Assembly: GCA_963711215.1 (NCBI GenBank)
Contig: CAVQDH010000013.1
Span: 620,001 to 684,000, forward strand
DNA: 64,000 nt
DNA from: WHUA01 sp963711215
GTDB lineage: Bacteria; Pseudomonadota; Alphaproteobacteria; UBA8366
Direction: 5' to 3'
The first letter of the stretch is position 1. Each line of letters starts with the position of its first letter. Shown here in pieces: positions 19,595 through 28,677 of the stretch. The notes under the pieces were generated by a model. It saw only the letters and a list, made by a program, of their open reading frames with translations, did not search any database and was not told the origin of the DNA. The translations under genes were made by a program, and so were the position numbers.

Positions 19595-20692
19595 ATGACG
19601 ATCGAGCGCATCGAGGTCCGCCGCCTCGATCTGAATCTCATCCGGCCGTACAAGGTCTCCTTCACGACCTTCGCGAAATTCCAGCCGCTGATCGCGGAAG
19701 TGGTCGACAGCAACGGCGTCTCGGGTTTCGGCGAGGCGGAGATCACCCCCGGTTATTCGAGCGAGACGCCGGAAGGGGCGTGGTCGCTGCTGACCCGGTG
19801 GAGCGAAGCGCTCGTGGGCTTGACGCCGGCTGCGGCGAAGGCGGCGCTCGCACCGCATATCGCCTCGGACCCGTCCGCCGCGAGCATCCTGTACACCGCG
19901 ATGGAGATGCTGGAGGACAACCCCATCCTGGCGCCATCGGCCGATACCCGGGTGCCGCTGCTCCAGCCGGTGCACAGCTTCGAGCTCGACGCCATCCCCG
20001 GCGAGGTCGAGGCGATCCTGGCCGAGGGCTTCCGGACGCTCAAGGTCAAGGTCGGCTTCGAGGTCGACGGCGATCTGCGCCGTGTCGCGGCGATTCAGAA
20101 GGCCGTTGCCGGCCGCGCCACGCTCCGTCTCGACGCCAACCATTCCTATACGCGGGAGCAGGGCTGCGCCTTCGGCGCCGCGCTCGACCCGACGGGGATC
20201 GAGCTGTTCGAGCAGCCCTGCGACAACGACGACTGGGACGGCAACGCCGCGGTGGCGGCGGTGTCGCGCGTTCCCGTCATGCTCGACGAATCCATTTACG
20301 GAACCGACGACATCGACCGGGCCGCGACCATCGACGGCGTGGGATTCGTCAAGCTGAAGCTGAAGAAGCTCGGCGGCCTGGACCTGCTGCGGGCCGCGCT
20401 CGAGCGGATCCGGCGCCTCGGCATGACGCCCGTGCTGGGCGACGGCACCGCGACCGAGATCGGCTGCTGGCAGGAGGCCTGCGTCGCGCGGCTGGCGATC
20501 GACAATGCCGGCGAGATGAACGGCTTTCTCAAGTTCCGCGACCGCCTGTTCGCCGAGCCGCTCAAATTCGCCGGCGGCGCGATCCTGCTGCCGGCCGGCT
20601 ACCGTCCGACGCTGGACAAGGATGTCGTGCAGCGGGTGACGATGGCCGAGGCGACGGCGCACGCGGGCGCGCGTGTCCGGGCGGCGGGGTGA
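19595..20692 (+). CDS. Mandelate racemase/muconate lactonizing enzyme-type enolase-superfamily protein
   Basis: Mg-dependent enzyme of about 365 residues that would abstract the alpha proton of a carboxylate. The capping domain starts MTIERIEVRRLDLNLIRPYK. In the barrel, the KxK acid/base pair is in TLKVKVGFEVDG, and the metal ligands are in LRLDANHS (Asp), LFEQPCDN (Glu) and VMLDESIY (Asp); a further lysine is in FVKLKLKKLGG. The layout is that of the MLE subgroup. ATG 19595 is preceded by GGAGGA, preferred over an ATG at 19556. It is divergent from tctC and precedes two dioxygenase genes. Substrate unknown. Confidence 0.9.
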   Translation: MTIERIEVRRLDLNLIRPYKVSFTTFAKFQPLIAEVVDSNGVSGFGEAEITPGYSSETPEGAWSLLTRWSEALVGLTPAAAKAALAPHIASDPSAASILYTAMEMLEDNPILAPSADTRVPLLQPVHSFELDAIPGEVEAILAEGFRTLKVKVGFEVDGDLRRVAAIQKAVAGRATLRLDANHSYTREQGCAFGAALDPTGIELFEQPCDNDDWDGNAAVAAVSRVPVMLDESIYGTDDIDRAATIDGVGFVKLKLKKLGGLDLLRAALERIRRLGMTPVLGDGTATEIGCWQEACVARLAIDNAGEMNGFLKFRDRLFAEPLKFAGGAILLPAGYRPTLDKDVVQRVTMAEATAHAGARVRAAG

Positions 20693-20771
20693 CGCCCGGG
20701 CCCGTCTTCGGCGCATTCGGAGAGTCTGATAGACTGGGCGACGGGCTCAGCATCTGGGGAGGAAACGATCG

Positions 20772-21680
20772 ATGAGAACGGAAGCTGGATTCGACTTTCC
20801 GCCGGCCCAACCGTGGCGCTGCGACGACATCGAGGTCATTCCGCTGTCGCGCCATATCGGGGCGGAGGTGCGCGGCGTCGATCTCGCCAATTTCGATGAC
20901 CGGGCGTTCGAGGTCATCCACGACGCCTGGCTCAAGCATCTCGTCCTGGTGTTCCGCGATCAGGACCTGACCGACGCCGACCAGATCGCCTTTTCGCGCC
21001 GCTTCGGCACGCTCGACCTGGCGCCGCTGGACGAGCAGGGCCGCCGGGGCGTCCCCGAGCATCCCGAGATCCTGATCATTTCCAACGTGGTCGAAAACGG
21101 CCGGCCGATCGGGGCGCTCGGGGCCGGGGAGTCCGTCTGGCACATCGACATGAGCTACAACCCGGTACCGGCGAAGGCGAGCGCCCTCTATGCGCTCGAG
21201 GTGCCGCCAAGCGGCGGCGATACCGGTTTCCTCAGCTGCTATGCGGCCTGCGACGCGTTGCCGGACGATCTCCGGCGGCGCATCGAGACCGTCGGCGTCA
21301 AGCACGATGCGACGCTCAACAGCGCCGGCAACCGTCGCTTCGGCGTCGGGCCGGTGACCGACGTGTCGATGAGCCCGGGCGCCGTGCATCCGGCTATTCA
21401 CACCCATCCCGAGACCGGCCGTGACGCGCTCTACCTCGGGCGCCGGCGGTATGCCTATGTCGAGGGCATGCCGGTCGCGGAGTCGGAAGCGTTGCTGGAC
21501 GAGCTCTGGGCGCACGCGACCCAGGAGGCGTTCACCTGGCATCACCGCTGGCGCACCGGTGACATCGTCCTGTGGGACAACCGCTGCGTCATGCACCGGC
21601 GCGACGCATTCGACAGCGCCGCGCGCCGTGTCATGCACCGCACGCAAATCCAGGGTGAGAAGCCGGTCCGTCATTCGTGA
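20772..21680 (+). CDS. TauD/TfdA-family Fe(II)/2-oxoglutarate dioxygenase
   Basis: 302 residues, intact. The iron triad is visible as HxD in VWHIDMSYNPVPA and the distal His in DNRCVMHRRDAF; the Arg in ARRVMHRTQI would bind 2-oxoglutarate. IPLSRHIGAEVRGVDLANFD is the usual TauD/TfdA N-terminal motif. The start is ATG 20772, after GGGGAGGAAACG. Only about 80 bp separate it from the enolase-superfamily gene. It shares the fold and layout of the dioxygenase at 10306 but the two are not recent duplicates. Substrate unknown. Confidence 0.9.
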   Translation: MRTEAGFDFPPAQPWRCDDIEVIPLSRHIGAEVRGVDLANFDDRAFEVIHDAWLKHLVLVFRDQDLTDADQIAFSRRFGTLDLAPLDEQGRRGVPEHPEILIISNVVENGRPIGALGAGESVWHIDMSYNPVPAKASALYALEVPPSGGDTGFLSCYAACDALPDDLRRRIETVGVKHDATLNSAGNRRFGVGPVTDVSMSPGAVHPAIHTHPETGRDALYLGRRRYAYVEGMPVAESEALLDELWAHATQEAFTWHHRWRTGDIVLWDNRCVMHRRDAFDSAARRVMHRTQIQGEKPVRHS

Positions 21681-21843
21681 GGTCGCCGCGGGCGGCCGCT
21701 GCGCCGCCGTGATATAGTGCGAAGAAATGCGGCATATACCGGCGGCGTCTCGACGCGGCCGGAGAAAGGTCTCGAACGAAGCACAGAACGGGCGTCGCCG
21801 CTTGCGCGGCGAACACCGGCGGTCCCAAGGGAGGGCTCCTGAC

Positions 21844-22895
21844 ATGGGCGAGATTCTCGGACTGGGCGTAACGCATTTTCCACCGCTGATCGGCCTGGAC
21901 AGCAACATGGCCAACGTGTTGCGCCTGGTCCTCGACGACCCGGGACTGGACGCACGCTACCGCGACCGGCGCAACTGGCCCGAGCCCATGCAGCGCGAGT
22001 ACGGCGATGACGGCGGGACGGCCGCCGCCGCGGCGCATCGCGACAAGCTGGTCCGCCATTTCCGCAAGGCGCGCCGGCAGCTCGACGACTTCAAGCCGGA
22101 CGTCGTCGTCATCTGGGGCGACGATCAGTACGAGAACTTCACCCAGGACATCATCCCGCCCTTCTGCATCCTGGCCTATGACGAGATCGAATGCGGATAC
22201 CGCGCGCGCGACCGCGAGAAGAATATCTGGGGCGAGGCGCCGGACACGGTGTTCCGCTTCAAGGGCCATCGCGAGGCCGGCAAGTACCTGGCCCGCGGCC
22301 TGCTCGAGCAGGGCGTCGACATGGCCTACGCCTACAAGCCGCTGCATCACGCGGGGCTGGCGCACGCCTTCCTCAACACGCTGCTGTTCCTCGACTACGA
22401 CCGCACGGGCTTCCCCTATCCGGTGCTCGCCTTCCAGGTGAACTGTTACGGCCGCCGGGTGATCGCGCAGCGCGGGTTCCGCAGCGACCTCGCGCATCCG
22501 CTGGCGGAGGCGGACCTCGATCCGCCGTCGCCGACACCGAAACGCTGCATGGAAGTGGGCGCCGCGACGGCGCGGGTGCTGAGGGACAGCCCCTGGCGGG
22601 TCGCGCTGATCGCGTCCTCCAGTTGGTCGCACGCCTTCCTGGTCGACAAGAACCAGCAGCTCTACCCCGACATCCCGGCGGACCGGCGGCTCTACGAAGC
22701 GTTGCGCGCGGGCGACTACGAGACCTGGCGCAACACGCCGCTCGCCGCGATCGAAGCGTCGGGCAGCAGGAGATGCTCAACTGGTACATGCTGGCCGGCG
22801 CGATGGAAGCGCTCGGCCGGACGCCGGACGAGTGCGCCTTCATCGAGAGCTGGACCTTCAACTCCAACAAGTGTTTCGCGGCGTTCCGGCCGTAG
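21844..22895 (+). CDS. LigB/DODA-type extradiol dioxygenase (frameshifted)
   Basis: Type II extradiol dioxygenase of the protocatechuate 4,5-dioxygenase beta/DODA group, about 350 residues. The opening EILGLGVTHFPPLIG holds the first metal His, KPDVVVIWGDDQYENF and KPLHHAGLAHAF are family motifs, and IASSSWSHAFL near the C-terminus is the conserved catalytic region. The frame breaks near 22760 at a GGG run: EASG continues in another frame as QQEMLNWYMLAGAMEA and ends NSNKCFAAFRP. Start chosen at ATG 21844 after AAGGGAGGG; an upstream extension to 21727 has no family match. It lies between a TauD gene and a CoA-transferase gene on the same strand. Confidence 0.88.
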
Positions 22896-23053
22896 GGCGC
22901 CGCGCGTTTTCGCGTTCGAGGGAGGAACTGCTAAGCTGTTCTCCGTTGGCGCGAGTCCCGGGCTTGGACGCGACGGCGCCCGGCGTCGCCAAGGACTGCT
23001 GAGGAAACCGGGGGACAGTCCCCGCCCAACCCATCAACGGTGAGAGCGCAATC

Positions 23054-24286
23054 ATGGACGACAGCCATCCGATGGAAAACGCACCTGCACTGCATGGAAT
23101 CAAGGTTCTCGACCTGACCCAGTTCGAGGCCGGGCCGTCTTGCACCGAGGCCCTGGCGTGGCTGGGCGCGGAAGTCGTCAAGGTGGAAGAGCCGCGGCGC
23201 GGCGAGCCCGGCCGCTGGGGCTTCTCCGACCGCCCGGACGCGGACGCGCATTACTTCATCTACTACAACCTCAACAAGCGCAGCATCACTTGCAACCTCA
23301 AGAGCGACGAGGGCAAGGCGCTGCTGAAGCGGCTGATCGCCAAGGTCGACGTCGTCATCGAGAACATGGCGCCCGGCACCTTCGCCCGGCTCGGCTTCGA
23401 CTATCCTCGCCTGCGCGAGATCAACCCGCGCGTCATCTTCGCCCAGGTGAAAGGCTTTTCGCCGGACAGCCCGCACGCGAACTATCTCGCCTTCGACATG
23501 ATCGCGCAGGCGATGGGCGGCACGATGGGCGTGAACGGCAAGCCCGACGAGCCGCCGATCAAGCCGGGCCCCACCATCGGCGACACCGGCACCGGCATGC
23601 TCTGCTGCATGGGCATCCTCGCCGCGCTGTTCCAGCGTGTCACCACGGGGCGCGGCCAGCACATCCAGATCGCCATGCGCGACGCGATGCTGAACTATTG
23701 CCGCACGCCGATGAGCCGGCAGGCGCAGCGCAAGGAAGGCGTCCTGCCGCGCCCGGGCAATTCCATTCTCGGCACGTCGCCGGGCGGGCTCTACGCGTGC
23801 AAGGGCGGCGGCCTCGAGGACTACTGCTACATCTTCGCCTCGCGCGGCAACGAGGACCACTGGCGCCGGCTGGTGCGGGTGATCGGGCGCGAGGACCTGC
23901 TGAACGATCCCAGGCTGAAGGATGGCGGGGCGCGGTCCGAGCACAGGGACATCGTCGACGGGGCGATCACCGCCTGGACCTCGCAGCGCCCGAAGCGCGA
24001 GGTGATGGAAGCGATCGCCGGGGCGGGCGTGCCCTGCGGCGCGGTGATGAACACGCTCGAGCTGATGCACGACCCCGACCTGCACAAGCGCGGCATCATG
24101 ACCAAGATCGACCACCCGGTCCGCGGCGAGGTGATCGTCACGGCGTCGCCGCTCAAGATGTCCGAGAGCTTCGTGCCGGTGAAGCCGTCGCCGCTGCTCG
24201 GCGCCGACAACGAGGCGATCTACGGCGCCTGGCTCGGCTATTCGCCCGACGAGGTGAAGAAGATGCGGGCGAACGAGGTGATTTGA
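23054..24286 (+). CDS. Family III CoA-transferase (CaiB/BaiF/Frc)
   Basis: 410 residues, intact. Hallmarks are GIKVLDLTQFEAGPSCTEAL, AEVVKVEEPRRGEPGR, KRSITCNLKSDEGK and NMAPGTFARLGFDY. The probable catalytic Asp is in AFDMIAQAMGG. The C-terminal half has the usual RPKREVMEAIAGAGVPCGAV. It follows the LigB-type dioxygenase on the same strand by about 160 bp and could activate an acid made by, or feeding into, that branch. The acyl donor and acceptor are not predictable from sequence. Confidence 0.92.
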   Translation: MDDSHPMENAPALHGIKVLDLTQFEAGPSCTEALAWLGAEVVKVEEPRRGEPGRWGFSDRPDADAHYFIYYNLNKRSITCNLKSDEGKALLKRLIAKVDVVIENMAPGTFARLGFDYPRLREINPRVIFAQVKGFSPDSPHANYLAFDMIAQAMGGTMGVNGKPDEPPIKPGPTIGDTGTGMLCCMGILAALFQRVTTGRGQHIQIAMRDAMLNYCRTPMSRQAQRKEGVLPRPGNSILGTSPGGLYACKGGGLEDYCYIFASRGNEDHWRRLVRVIGREDLLNDPRLKDGGARSEHRDIVDGAITAWTSQRPKREVMEAIAGAGVPCGAVMNTLELMHDPDLHKRGIMTKIDHPVRGEVIVTASPLKMSESFVPVKPSPLLGADNEAIYGAWLGYSPDEVKKMRANEVI

Positions 24287-24327
24287 GGCGCTGACGGGCG
24301 GGCGGTGGATAGGCCGGCGCCCATGGA

Positions 24328-24406
24328 CTCGCGGAACAAATCCGCGAGTGACGGCAAGGTATTGATTTCAAAATAAAGCCGTCATTGCCGGACTTGTTCC
24401 GGCAAT
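24328..24406. repeat. Two short perfect palindromes between convergent genes
   Basis: CTCGCGGA-ACAAA-TCCGCGAG (24328-24348) and ATTGCCGG-ACTTGTT-CCGGCAAT (24384-24406) lie between the convergent CoA-transferase and ArsR genes. The second resembles the dispersed palindromes common between alphaproteobacterial genes. Either could help terminate transcription from both sides, although neither has a clear T-tract. Confidence 0.65.
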
Positions 24407-24421
24407 CCATAGCCCCGCGTC

Positions 24422-24766
24422 TCACTCCTCCACGAAGGACTTGAGCCGCGCCAGCGCGTCGTCCCACTGGCGGGAGATGTCGTCGAGCCAGTCGCGCGCC
24501 TGGTCGATCGACTTCGGCACGATCTCGAAGCGCGTCTCGCGCCCGGCGCGGACGCCGCGCACGACGCCGGCATTCTCCAGCACGCGGAGGTGCTTGGTCA
24601 CCGCCTGGCGGGTGAGGGCGGTGCCGTCGGTCAGCCGGGCGATCGACTGCGGCGCGCCGTCGCTCAGCCTGGCCAGCACCGTGAGCCGTGTCGCGTCGCC
24701 GAGCGCGGCGAACAGCGAGGCCCGCGTCTTCAGCGCGGCGCTTCCCCTAGCCGCCATGGCCGACAT
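24422..24766 (-). CDS. ArsR-type winged-helix regulator
   Basis: 114 residues. The DNA-binding core is AALGDATRLTVLARLSDGAPQSIARL then ALTRQAVTKHLRVLENAGVV, a typical ArsR/SmtB winged helix. No metal-binding cysteines are present, so this belongs to the non-metal group often paired with SRPBCC/AHSA1 proteins. It overlaps the end of the upstream SRPBCC gene by 20 bp, so the two are surely cotranscribed. It probably controls its own operon. Confidence 0.9.
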   Translation of the reverse strand: MSAMAARGSAALKTRASLFAALGDATRLTVLARLSDGAPQSIARLTDGTALTRQAVTKHLRVLENAGVVRGVRAGRETRFEIVPKSIDQARDWLDDISRQWDDALARLKSFVEE

Positions 24767-25199
24767 GCCTTGCGATGTTCTCCATCTGCATGCCCCAGCC
24801 CATCTCGTCCATGCGGAACGCCTCGGCGCGGCGATGGGCCGGGATCTTGTCGAAGCCGGACTCGACCACGGTGAGCCGCGTGCCCGTCGCGGTCTTCTCG
24901 AGGGTGAACTCGACCAGCGTCTGCGGCTCCTTGGAATAGTCGACCTTCGGGTCGACGGCGTAGGGATGCCAGGTGAAGGAGAAGTGCCGCTCCGGCTCGA
25001 TCTTCTGCACCATCACCTCGAAGGCGAGCAGCGCGCAGCCCGGATTGGTGGTCCGCCCGCGCGCCGGCTTGCCCGCCACGAAGGGGCCTTCGAGCTCGAC
25101 GCGGAACCACGTCCCGAACTCGCGGTAATCGGTCAGCGCCCGCCATACGCGCGAGACCGGCGCCTTCAGCTCGATGGTCTTCTCGATACGATCGCTCAT
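24747..25199 (-). CDS. SRPBCC/AHSA1-domain protein
   Basis: About 150 residues, one START-like/AHSA1 domain from IEKTIELKAPVSRVWRALTDYREFGTWFRV to the C-terminal helix GWGMQMENIARHVG. The fold forms a deep hydrophobic pocket for an unknown ligand; AHSA1-like proteins in this context are cytoplasmic. ATG 25199 follows AGGAGG with six bases between; an upstream TTG at 25205 is possible. First gene of a two-gene unit with the overlapping ArsR gene. Confidence 0.88.
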   Translation of the reverse strand: MSDRIEKTIELKAPVSRVWRALTDYREFGTWFRVELEGPFVAGKPARGRTTNPGCALLAFEVMVQKIEPERHFSFTWHPYAVDPKVDYSKEPQTLVEFTLEKTATGTRLTVVESGFDKIPAHRRAEAFRMDEMGWGMQMENIARHVGHGG

Positions 25200-25281
25200 A
25201 GGCAACCTCCTGGTTGCTTGTTTGTATAAAGCGGGGCGGTGAGAAAGGCAACCGTTTTGTTGCGTATATCGAGCGGGCTCG

Positions 25282-25359
25282 TCCTTCGACAGGCTCAGGA
25301 CGAGGTCAGGTAGGCGATAGATCGAGGGATTTGGGCCTCATCCTGAGCCTGTCGAAGGA
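25282..25359. repeat. Inverted pair of the CTTCGACAGGCTCAG intergenic repeat
   Basis: Perfect 19-bp arms at 25282-25300 and 25341-25359 (TCCTTCGACAGGCTCAGGA and its complement). Another pair of the same family, less perfect, lies at 26397-26423 and 26450-26476. This sequence is a well-known dispersed intergenic element in alphaproteobacteria. The arms could pair in RNA to form a long hairpin between the two minus-strand genes. Confidence 0.8.
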
Positions 25360-25384
25360 TGAGTGGGCGCCGAACGCGCCCTGC

Positions 25385-26341
25385 TTACCGCCCCCGCCTT
25401 ACCCGCGCCTCCGCCAGCACGCACAAAATCTCGAACATCATCGTCGCGCCGACGATCGCGGTGTTGCCGCTGGGGTCGAAGGGGGGCGCGACCTCGACCA
25501 CGTCGCCGCCGATCAGGTCGAGGCCCTGCAGGCCGCGGATCATGCGCTGCGCCTCGTGCGTCGTGAAGCCGCCGATCTCGGGCGTGCCGGTGCCCGGCGC
25601 GTAGACCGGGTCGAGGCCGTCGACGTCGAAGCTGACGTAGGTCGGGCCGTCGCCGGCGACGCGGCGCGCCTCGGCGATCACGGCGTCGAGGCCCAGGTCG
25701 TAGAATTCCTCGATGGTGATGATGCGCATGCCGGCCTCGCGCGCGAAGTCGAGGTCGTGCCGGTCGTACATCGAGCCGCGGATGCCGATCTGCACCACGC
25801 GCTTCGGGTCGAGCAGGCCTTCCTCGACCGCGCGGCGGAAGGGCGTGCCGTGGGTGTAGCGCTCGCCGCCGAAATAGCTGTCGGCGGTGTCGCTGTGCGC
25901 GTCGAAATGCACCATGCCGACCGGCCGCTTCGCGGCGATCGCGCGGAAGATCGGCAGGGTTATCAGATGGTCGCCGCCGGCGCTCAAGGGCACCGCGCCG
26001 GCCGCGGCGATGCGGTCGAAGAAGCCCTGGATGCGCTCGATCGAGTCCATGAGGCTGATCGGGTTGACCGGCGCGTCGCCGACGTCGCCGACCCGGCAGA
26101 GCTCGAAGGGCGCGATGCCGCTGGCATGGTTCACGCGGCGGATCAGGCTCGACATGTTGCGGATCTCGCGCGGGCCGTGGCGCGCGCCGGCGCGGTTGGT
26201 CGTGCCGCCGTCCCAGGGCACGCCCGCCAGCGCGATGTCGAGCTTGGTGAAATCCTGCTCGACCGGCAGCCGCATGAAGGTCGCCACGCCGGCGAAACGC
26301 GGCATCGTGTTGAGGTCGGGCGGCTGCGGGTTGTCGGTCAT
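25385..26341 (-). CDS. Ureohydrolase (agmatinase/guanidinobutyrase family)
   Basis: 318 residues. Binuclear manganese enzyme that releases urea from a guanidino compound. The metal-binding motifs are complete: SAGGDHLITLP, VHFDAHSDTADS and SFDVDGLDPVYAPGTGTPE. The N-terminal phrase FMRLPVEQDFTKLDIALAGVPWDGGTTNRAGARHGP is typical of guanidinobutyrase/guanidinopropionase-like members as well as agmatinases, so the guanidino substrate is open. The next gene upstream on this strand is a leucine-type dehydrogenase, consistent with amino-acid catabolism. Confidence 0.9.
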   Translation of the reverse strand: MTDNPQPPDLNTMPRFAGVATFMRLPVEQDFTKLDIALAGVPWDGGTTNRAGARHGPREIRNMSSLIRRVNHASGIAPFELCRVGDVGDAPVNPISLMDSIERIQGFFDRIAAAGAVPLSAGGDHLITLPIFRAIAAKRPVGMVHFDAHSDTADSYFGGERYTHGTPFRRAVEEGLLDPKRVVQIGIRGSMYDRHDLDFAREAGMRIITIEEFYDLGLDAVIAEARRVAGDGPTYVSFDVDGLDPVYAPGTGTPEIGGFTTHEAQRMIRGLQGLDLIGGDVVEVAPPFDPSGNTAIVGATMMFEILCVLAEARVRRGR

Positions 26342-26396
26342 CGCGTTCCCTTTGTGGGAGGGCCAACGCGTTCACATGCGTTGCATGAACGCCGTG

Positions 26397-26476
26397 CGTC
26401 CTTCGACAGGCTCAGGATGAGGAGGAATCTTCGTGGCATTGAGAAAAAACCTCATGCTGAGCGTGTCGAAGCACGC
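26397..26476. repeat. Second inverted pair of the CTTCGACAGGCTCAG element
   Basis: Arms GCGTCCTTCGACAGGCTCAG and following (26397-26423) and its imperfect complement (26450-26476, variant GCTGAGCGTGTCGAAGCACG). It fills most of the gap between the ureohydrolase and the dehydrogenase genes. Confidence 0.75.
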
Positions 26477-26488
26477 ACGCCGCTTGGC

Positions 26489-27550
26489 TCAGACTACATC
26501 ACGCGGCGGCGCGGCGCTTCTCCTTGCCCGGAAGCGCTCCTCCGCCATGCGGTCGGCGACGACATCGGTCGGCGCGTCCTCGGCCGCCGCGCGCTCGAAG
26601 ACGGCGCGCGCGGTGTCGTAGATCTGCGCGGTGCGCGCCAGCACCGCCTTCTCGCCGCCGCCGGCCTCGCCGACATAGATGTCGATCAGGCCGCCGGCGT
26701 TGACCACGTAGTCGGGCGCATAGAGCACGCCGCGCGCCTTCAGCGCCGCGCCATGGCGAGGCTCGGCGAGCTGGTTGTTGGCGGCGCCGGCGACGATTTC
26801 CGCGCGAAGCTCGGGGATCGTCTTGTCGTTCAGGATCGCGCCGAGCGCGCAGGGCGCGAAGATGTCGGCCGCGGCGCAGTGGATCGAGTTCGGCGCGACC
26901 GGCGTCGCGCCGAAGTCGCGCACCGCGGTGCGGACGGCGGTCTCGTCGATGTCGGCGACGATCAGCTTCGCGCCGGCGTCGGCGAGATAGCGGGCAAGCC
27001 GCTTGCCGACATGGCCGAGGCCCTGGATCGCGACGGTGAGGCCGCGCAGGTCGTCACGGCCGCGCCGGAAGGCGACGGCCGCCTTGAGGCCCATGAAGAC
27101 GCCGTAGGCGGTGGCGGGCGAGGGGTCGCCGGAGGACGCGGAGAAGCCGTGCGCGTAGGAGGTCTCCTTGCGCAGCACGTCCATGTCGGCGACCGTGGTG
27201 CCGACGTCCTCGGCCGTGTGGTAGCGCCCGCCGAGCGAATGCACGAAGCGGCCCATGGCGCGCAGCAGCGCCTCGCTCTTCTGGGTCTTGGGGTTGCCGA
27301 GGATGACGGACTTGCCGCCGCCGTAGGGCAGGCCGGCCAGCGCCGCCTTGTAGGTCATGCCGCGCGAGAGGCGCAGCACGTCGCGGATCGCCGCGTCGTC
27401 GCTGGCGTAGGGCCACATGCGGCAGCCGCCCAGCGCCGGGCCGAGATTACTGTTGTGGATCGCGATGATGGCCTTGAGGCCGCTCTCCGGGTCGGTGCCG
27501 AAGGCGACCAGCTCGTGGTTGTCGAAATCAGGCGACGTGAATACGGACAT
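26489..27550 (-). CDS. Leucine/phenylalanine/valine-type amino-acid dehydrogenase
   Basis: About 353 residues. NAD-dependent oxidative deamination of a branched or aromatic amino acid. The catalytic lysine lies in KAALAGLPYGGGKSVILG, the conserved Asp region in TAEDVGTTVADMD, and the nucleotide-binding motif in VAIQGLGHVGKRLARYL followed by IVADID. GPALGGCRMWPYAS is the dehydrogenase N-terminal signature. The second ATG (27550) has AGGAG seven bases upstream and was preferred to 27556. The same strand carries the ureohydrolase downstream. Confidence 0.9.
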   Translation of the reverse strand: MSVFTSPDFDNHELVAFGTDPESGLKAIIAIHNSNLGPALGGCRMWPYASDDAAIRDVLRLSRGMTYKAALAGLPYGGGKSVILGNPKTQKSEALLRAMGRFVHSLGGRYHTAEDVGTTVADMDVLRKETSYAHGFSASSGDPSPATAYGVFMGLKAAVAFRRGRDDLRGLTVAIQGLGHVGKRLARYLADAGAKLIVADIDETAVRTAVRDFGATPVAPNSIHCAAADIFAPCALGAILNDKTIPELRAEIVAGAANNQLAEPRHGAALKARGVLYAPDYVVNAGGLIDIYVGEAGGGEKAVLARTAQIYDTARAVFERAAAEDAPTDVVADRMAEERFRARRSAAPPRDVV

Positions 27551-27732
27551 TGCCATTCTCCTGTCGGATTGGCGCTCCCGATTCCCCTATCCCCTCGACT
27601 TATCCCATTGTTCCGCGAAGGCGGGCGGTCTTCCTATAAGCCGAAATGATTACTTGGATGTAATTAAGGAATACCCGATTTCGAGGCATTTTTTCCTGCG
27701 TTCTTGCCGCGGGATTTATCGTTAAATTTCGT

Positions 27733-27751
27733 TTCCTCCGCGCCGGAGGAA
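27733..27751. terminator. Possible hairpin terminator downstream of the membrane protein gene
   Basis: TTCCTCCG-CGC-CGGAGGAA forms an eight-base stem 34 bases past the stop of the minus-strand gene ending at 27785. In that direction it is followed by CGAAATTTAAC, which is AT-rich but not a good U-tract, so termination is only suggested. Confidence 0.4.
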
Positions 27752-27784
27752 CGCATATTGCGGCGCCCGGCAGCGGCCGCGCGC

Positions 27785-28470
27785 TCAGGCGATATCCGCC
27801 TCCGTCGGTGCGCGGTGATGGCGCCGCCGGAAGGCGAGATGCTGCCAGGCGAGGAAGGCGTGGAAGAGGATGAAGAGCGGCAGCGCCACGAACCAGACGA
27901 TATAGGCGGCGATGTCGAGCGGCGCGGATTTGCCGGCGGCGAAGGACTGCCAGGCGGTCGGCAGCGCCGATGCCCAGTGCGGCCGCCCCGAGCAGCGCGA
28001 GCAGGCTGCAGGCGCCGAGACCGACCATCGGGCGCGTCATCAGGTAGAGCAGGCGCCGGCGGCCCCGGTCGGGATCGCGGGCGCGGCGCAGCGCCTGCGG
28101 GAACTGCCGGTGGAAGGCCCGCCGCGACGGCAGCCAGCCCCAGATCAGGCCCACGGCCAGTATGACGAAGGGCGCGGCGAGCATGACGTTGGGGAAATAG
28201 CGCAGCGGATCGTCCGGCCGAATAGCAGCGCTCGCCGCGACGCCGAGGACGATGAGAAGGAGCGCGGCGAGCATCCACCTGTTCAAGGCGCGGCGGGTGA
28301 GGCGGCCCGCCTGCCAGTCGCGATAGCGGGCGAACTGCTCGGGCGTCAGGACGAAGCCCTCGCGCAGGAAGGCGTAGGGGTAGACGACGACGTTGCCGTC
28401 CGGCAGCGCCGCGGTGGTGAGCCGTTCAAGCGCCGATCCGGGGAAATAAAAACTTGCTCCGGCCGTCCTT
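27785..28470 (-). CDS. Integral membrane protein, unknown (frameshifted)
   Basis: Roughly 220 residues with about four hydrophobic helices, including WMLAALLLIVLGVAASAAI, VMLAAPFVILAVGLIWGWL and IVWFVALPLFILFHAFLAW. The soluble N-terminal part reads FPGSALERLTTAALPDGNVV then VYPYAFLREGFVLTPEQFARYRDW. The frame breaks near 27975, after ALGIGAA; the correct continuation is LPTAWQSFAAGKSAPLDIAAY, ending TEADIA at 27785. No good start codon was found in frame near 28470, so the 5' end is uncertain and may carry another sequence error. No family recognised. Confidence 0.55.
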
Positions 28471-28618
28471 GCCGGGTTGCGTGGGATGGATGCCTCGTCC
28501 TGATTTCATCGCGTCGCATGCTCCACGAGACGGTGCGCTGTTGCCCGTGATCCTCGCCGCACAGGAATAATCGGTTGTCCGTGCCGCCGCTACCCCGAAG
28601 ACGCGCCGACCGGACCGA

Positions 28619-28648
28619 TTGGCCCCGGCCGCGCGGACCCGCTATACT
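28619..28648 (+). promoter_or_regulatory. Possible sigma-70 promoter
   Basis: TTGGCC (28619-28624) and TATACT (28643-28648) are 18 bases apart and lie about 30 bases before the start codon at 28678. The -35 element is a partial match. This fits expression of the full-length glutaredoxin-DinB gene rather than a start downstream of the UGA. Confidence 0.4.
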
Positions 28649-28677
28649 GGCCCGTGTCGAACCAAGCAGAGGCATCG

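Noticed and set aside
25214..27649. Very long plus-strand open frame (about 811 codons) over the ureohydrolase and dehydrogenase genes
   Set aside because: It is antisense to two well supported enzyme genes and contains no recognisable motif; long antisense frames are expected at high GC.
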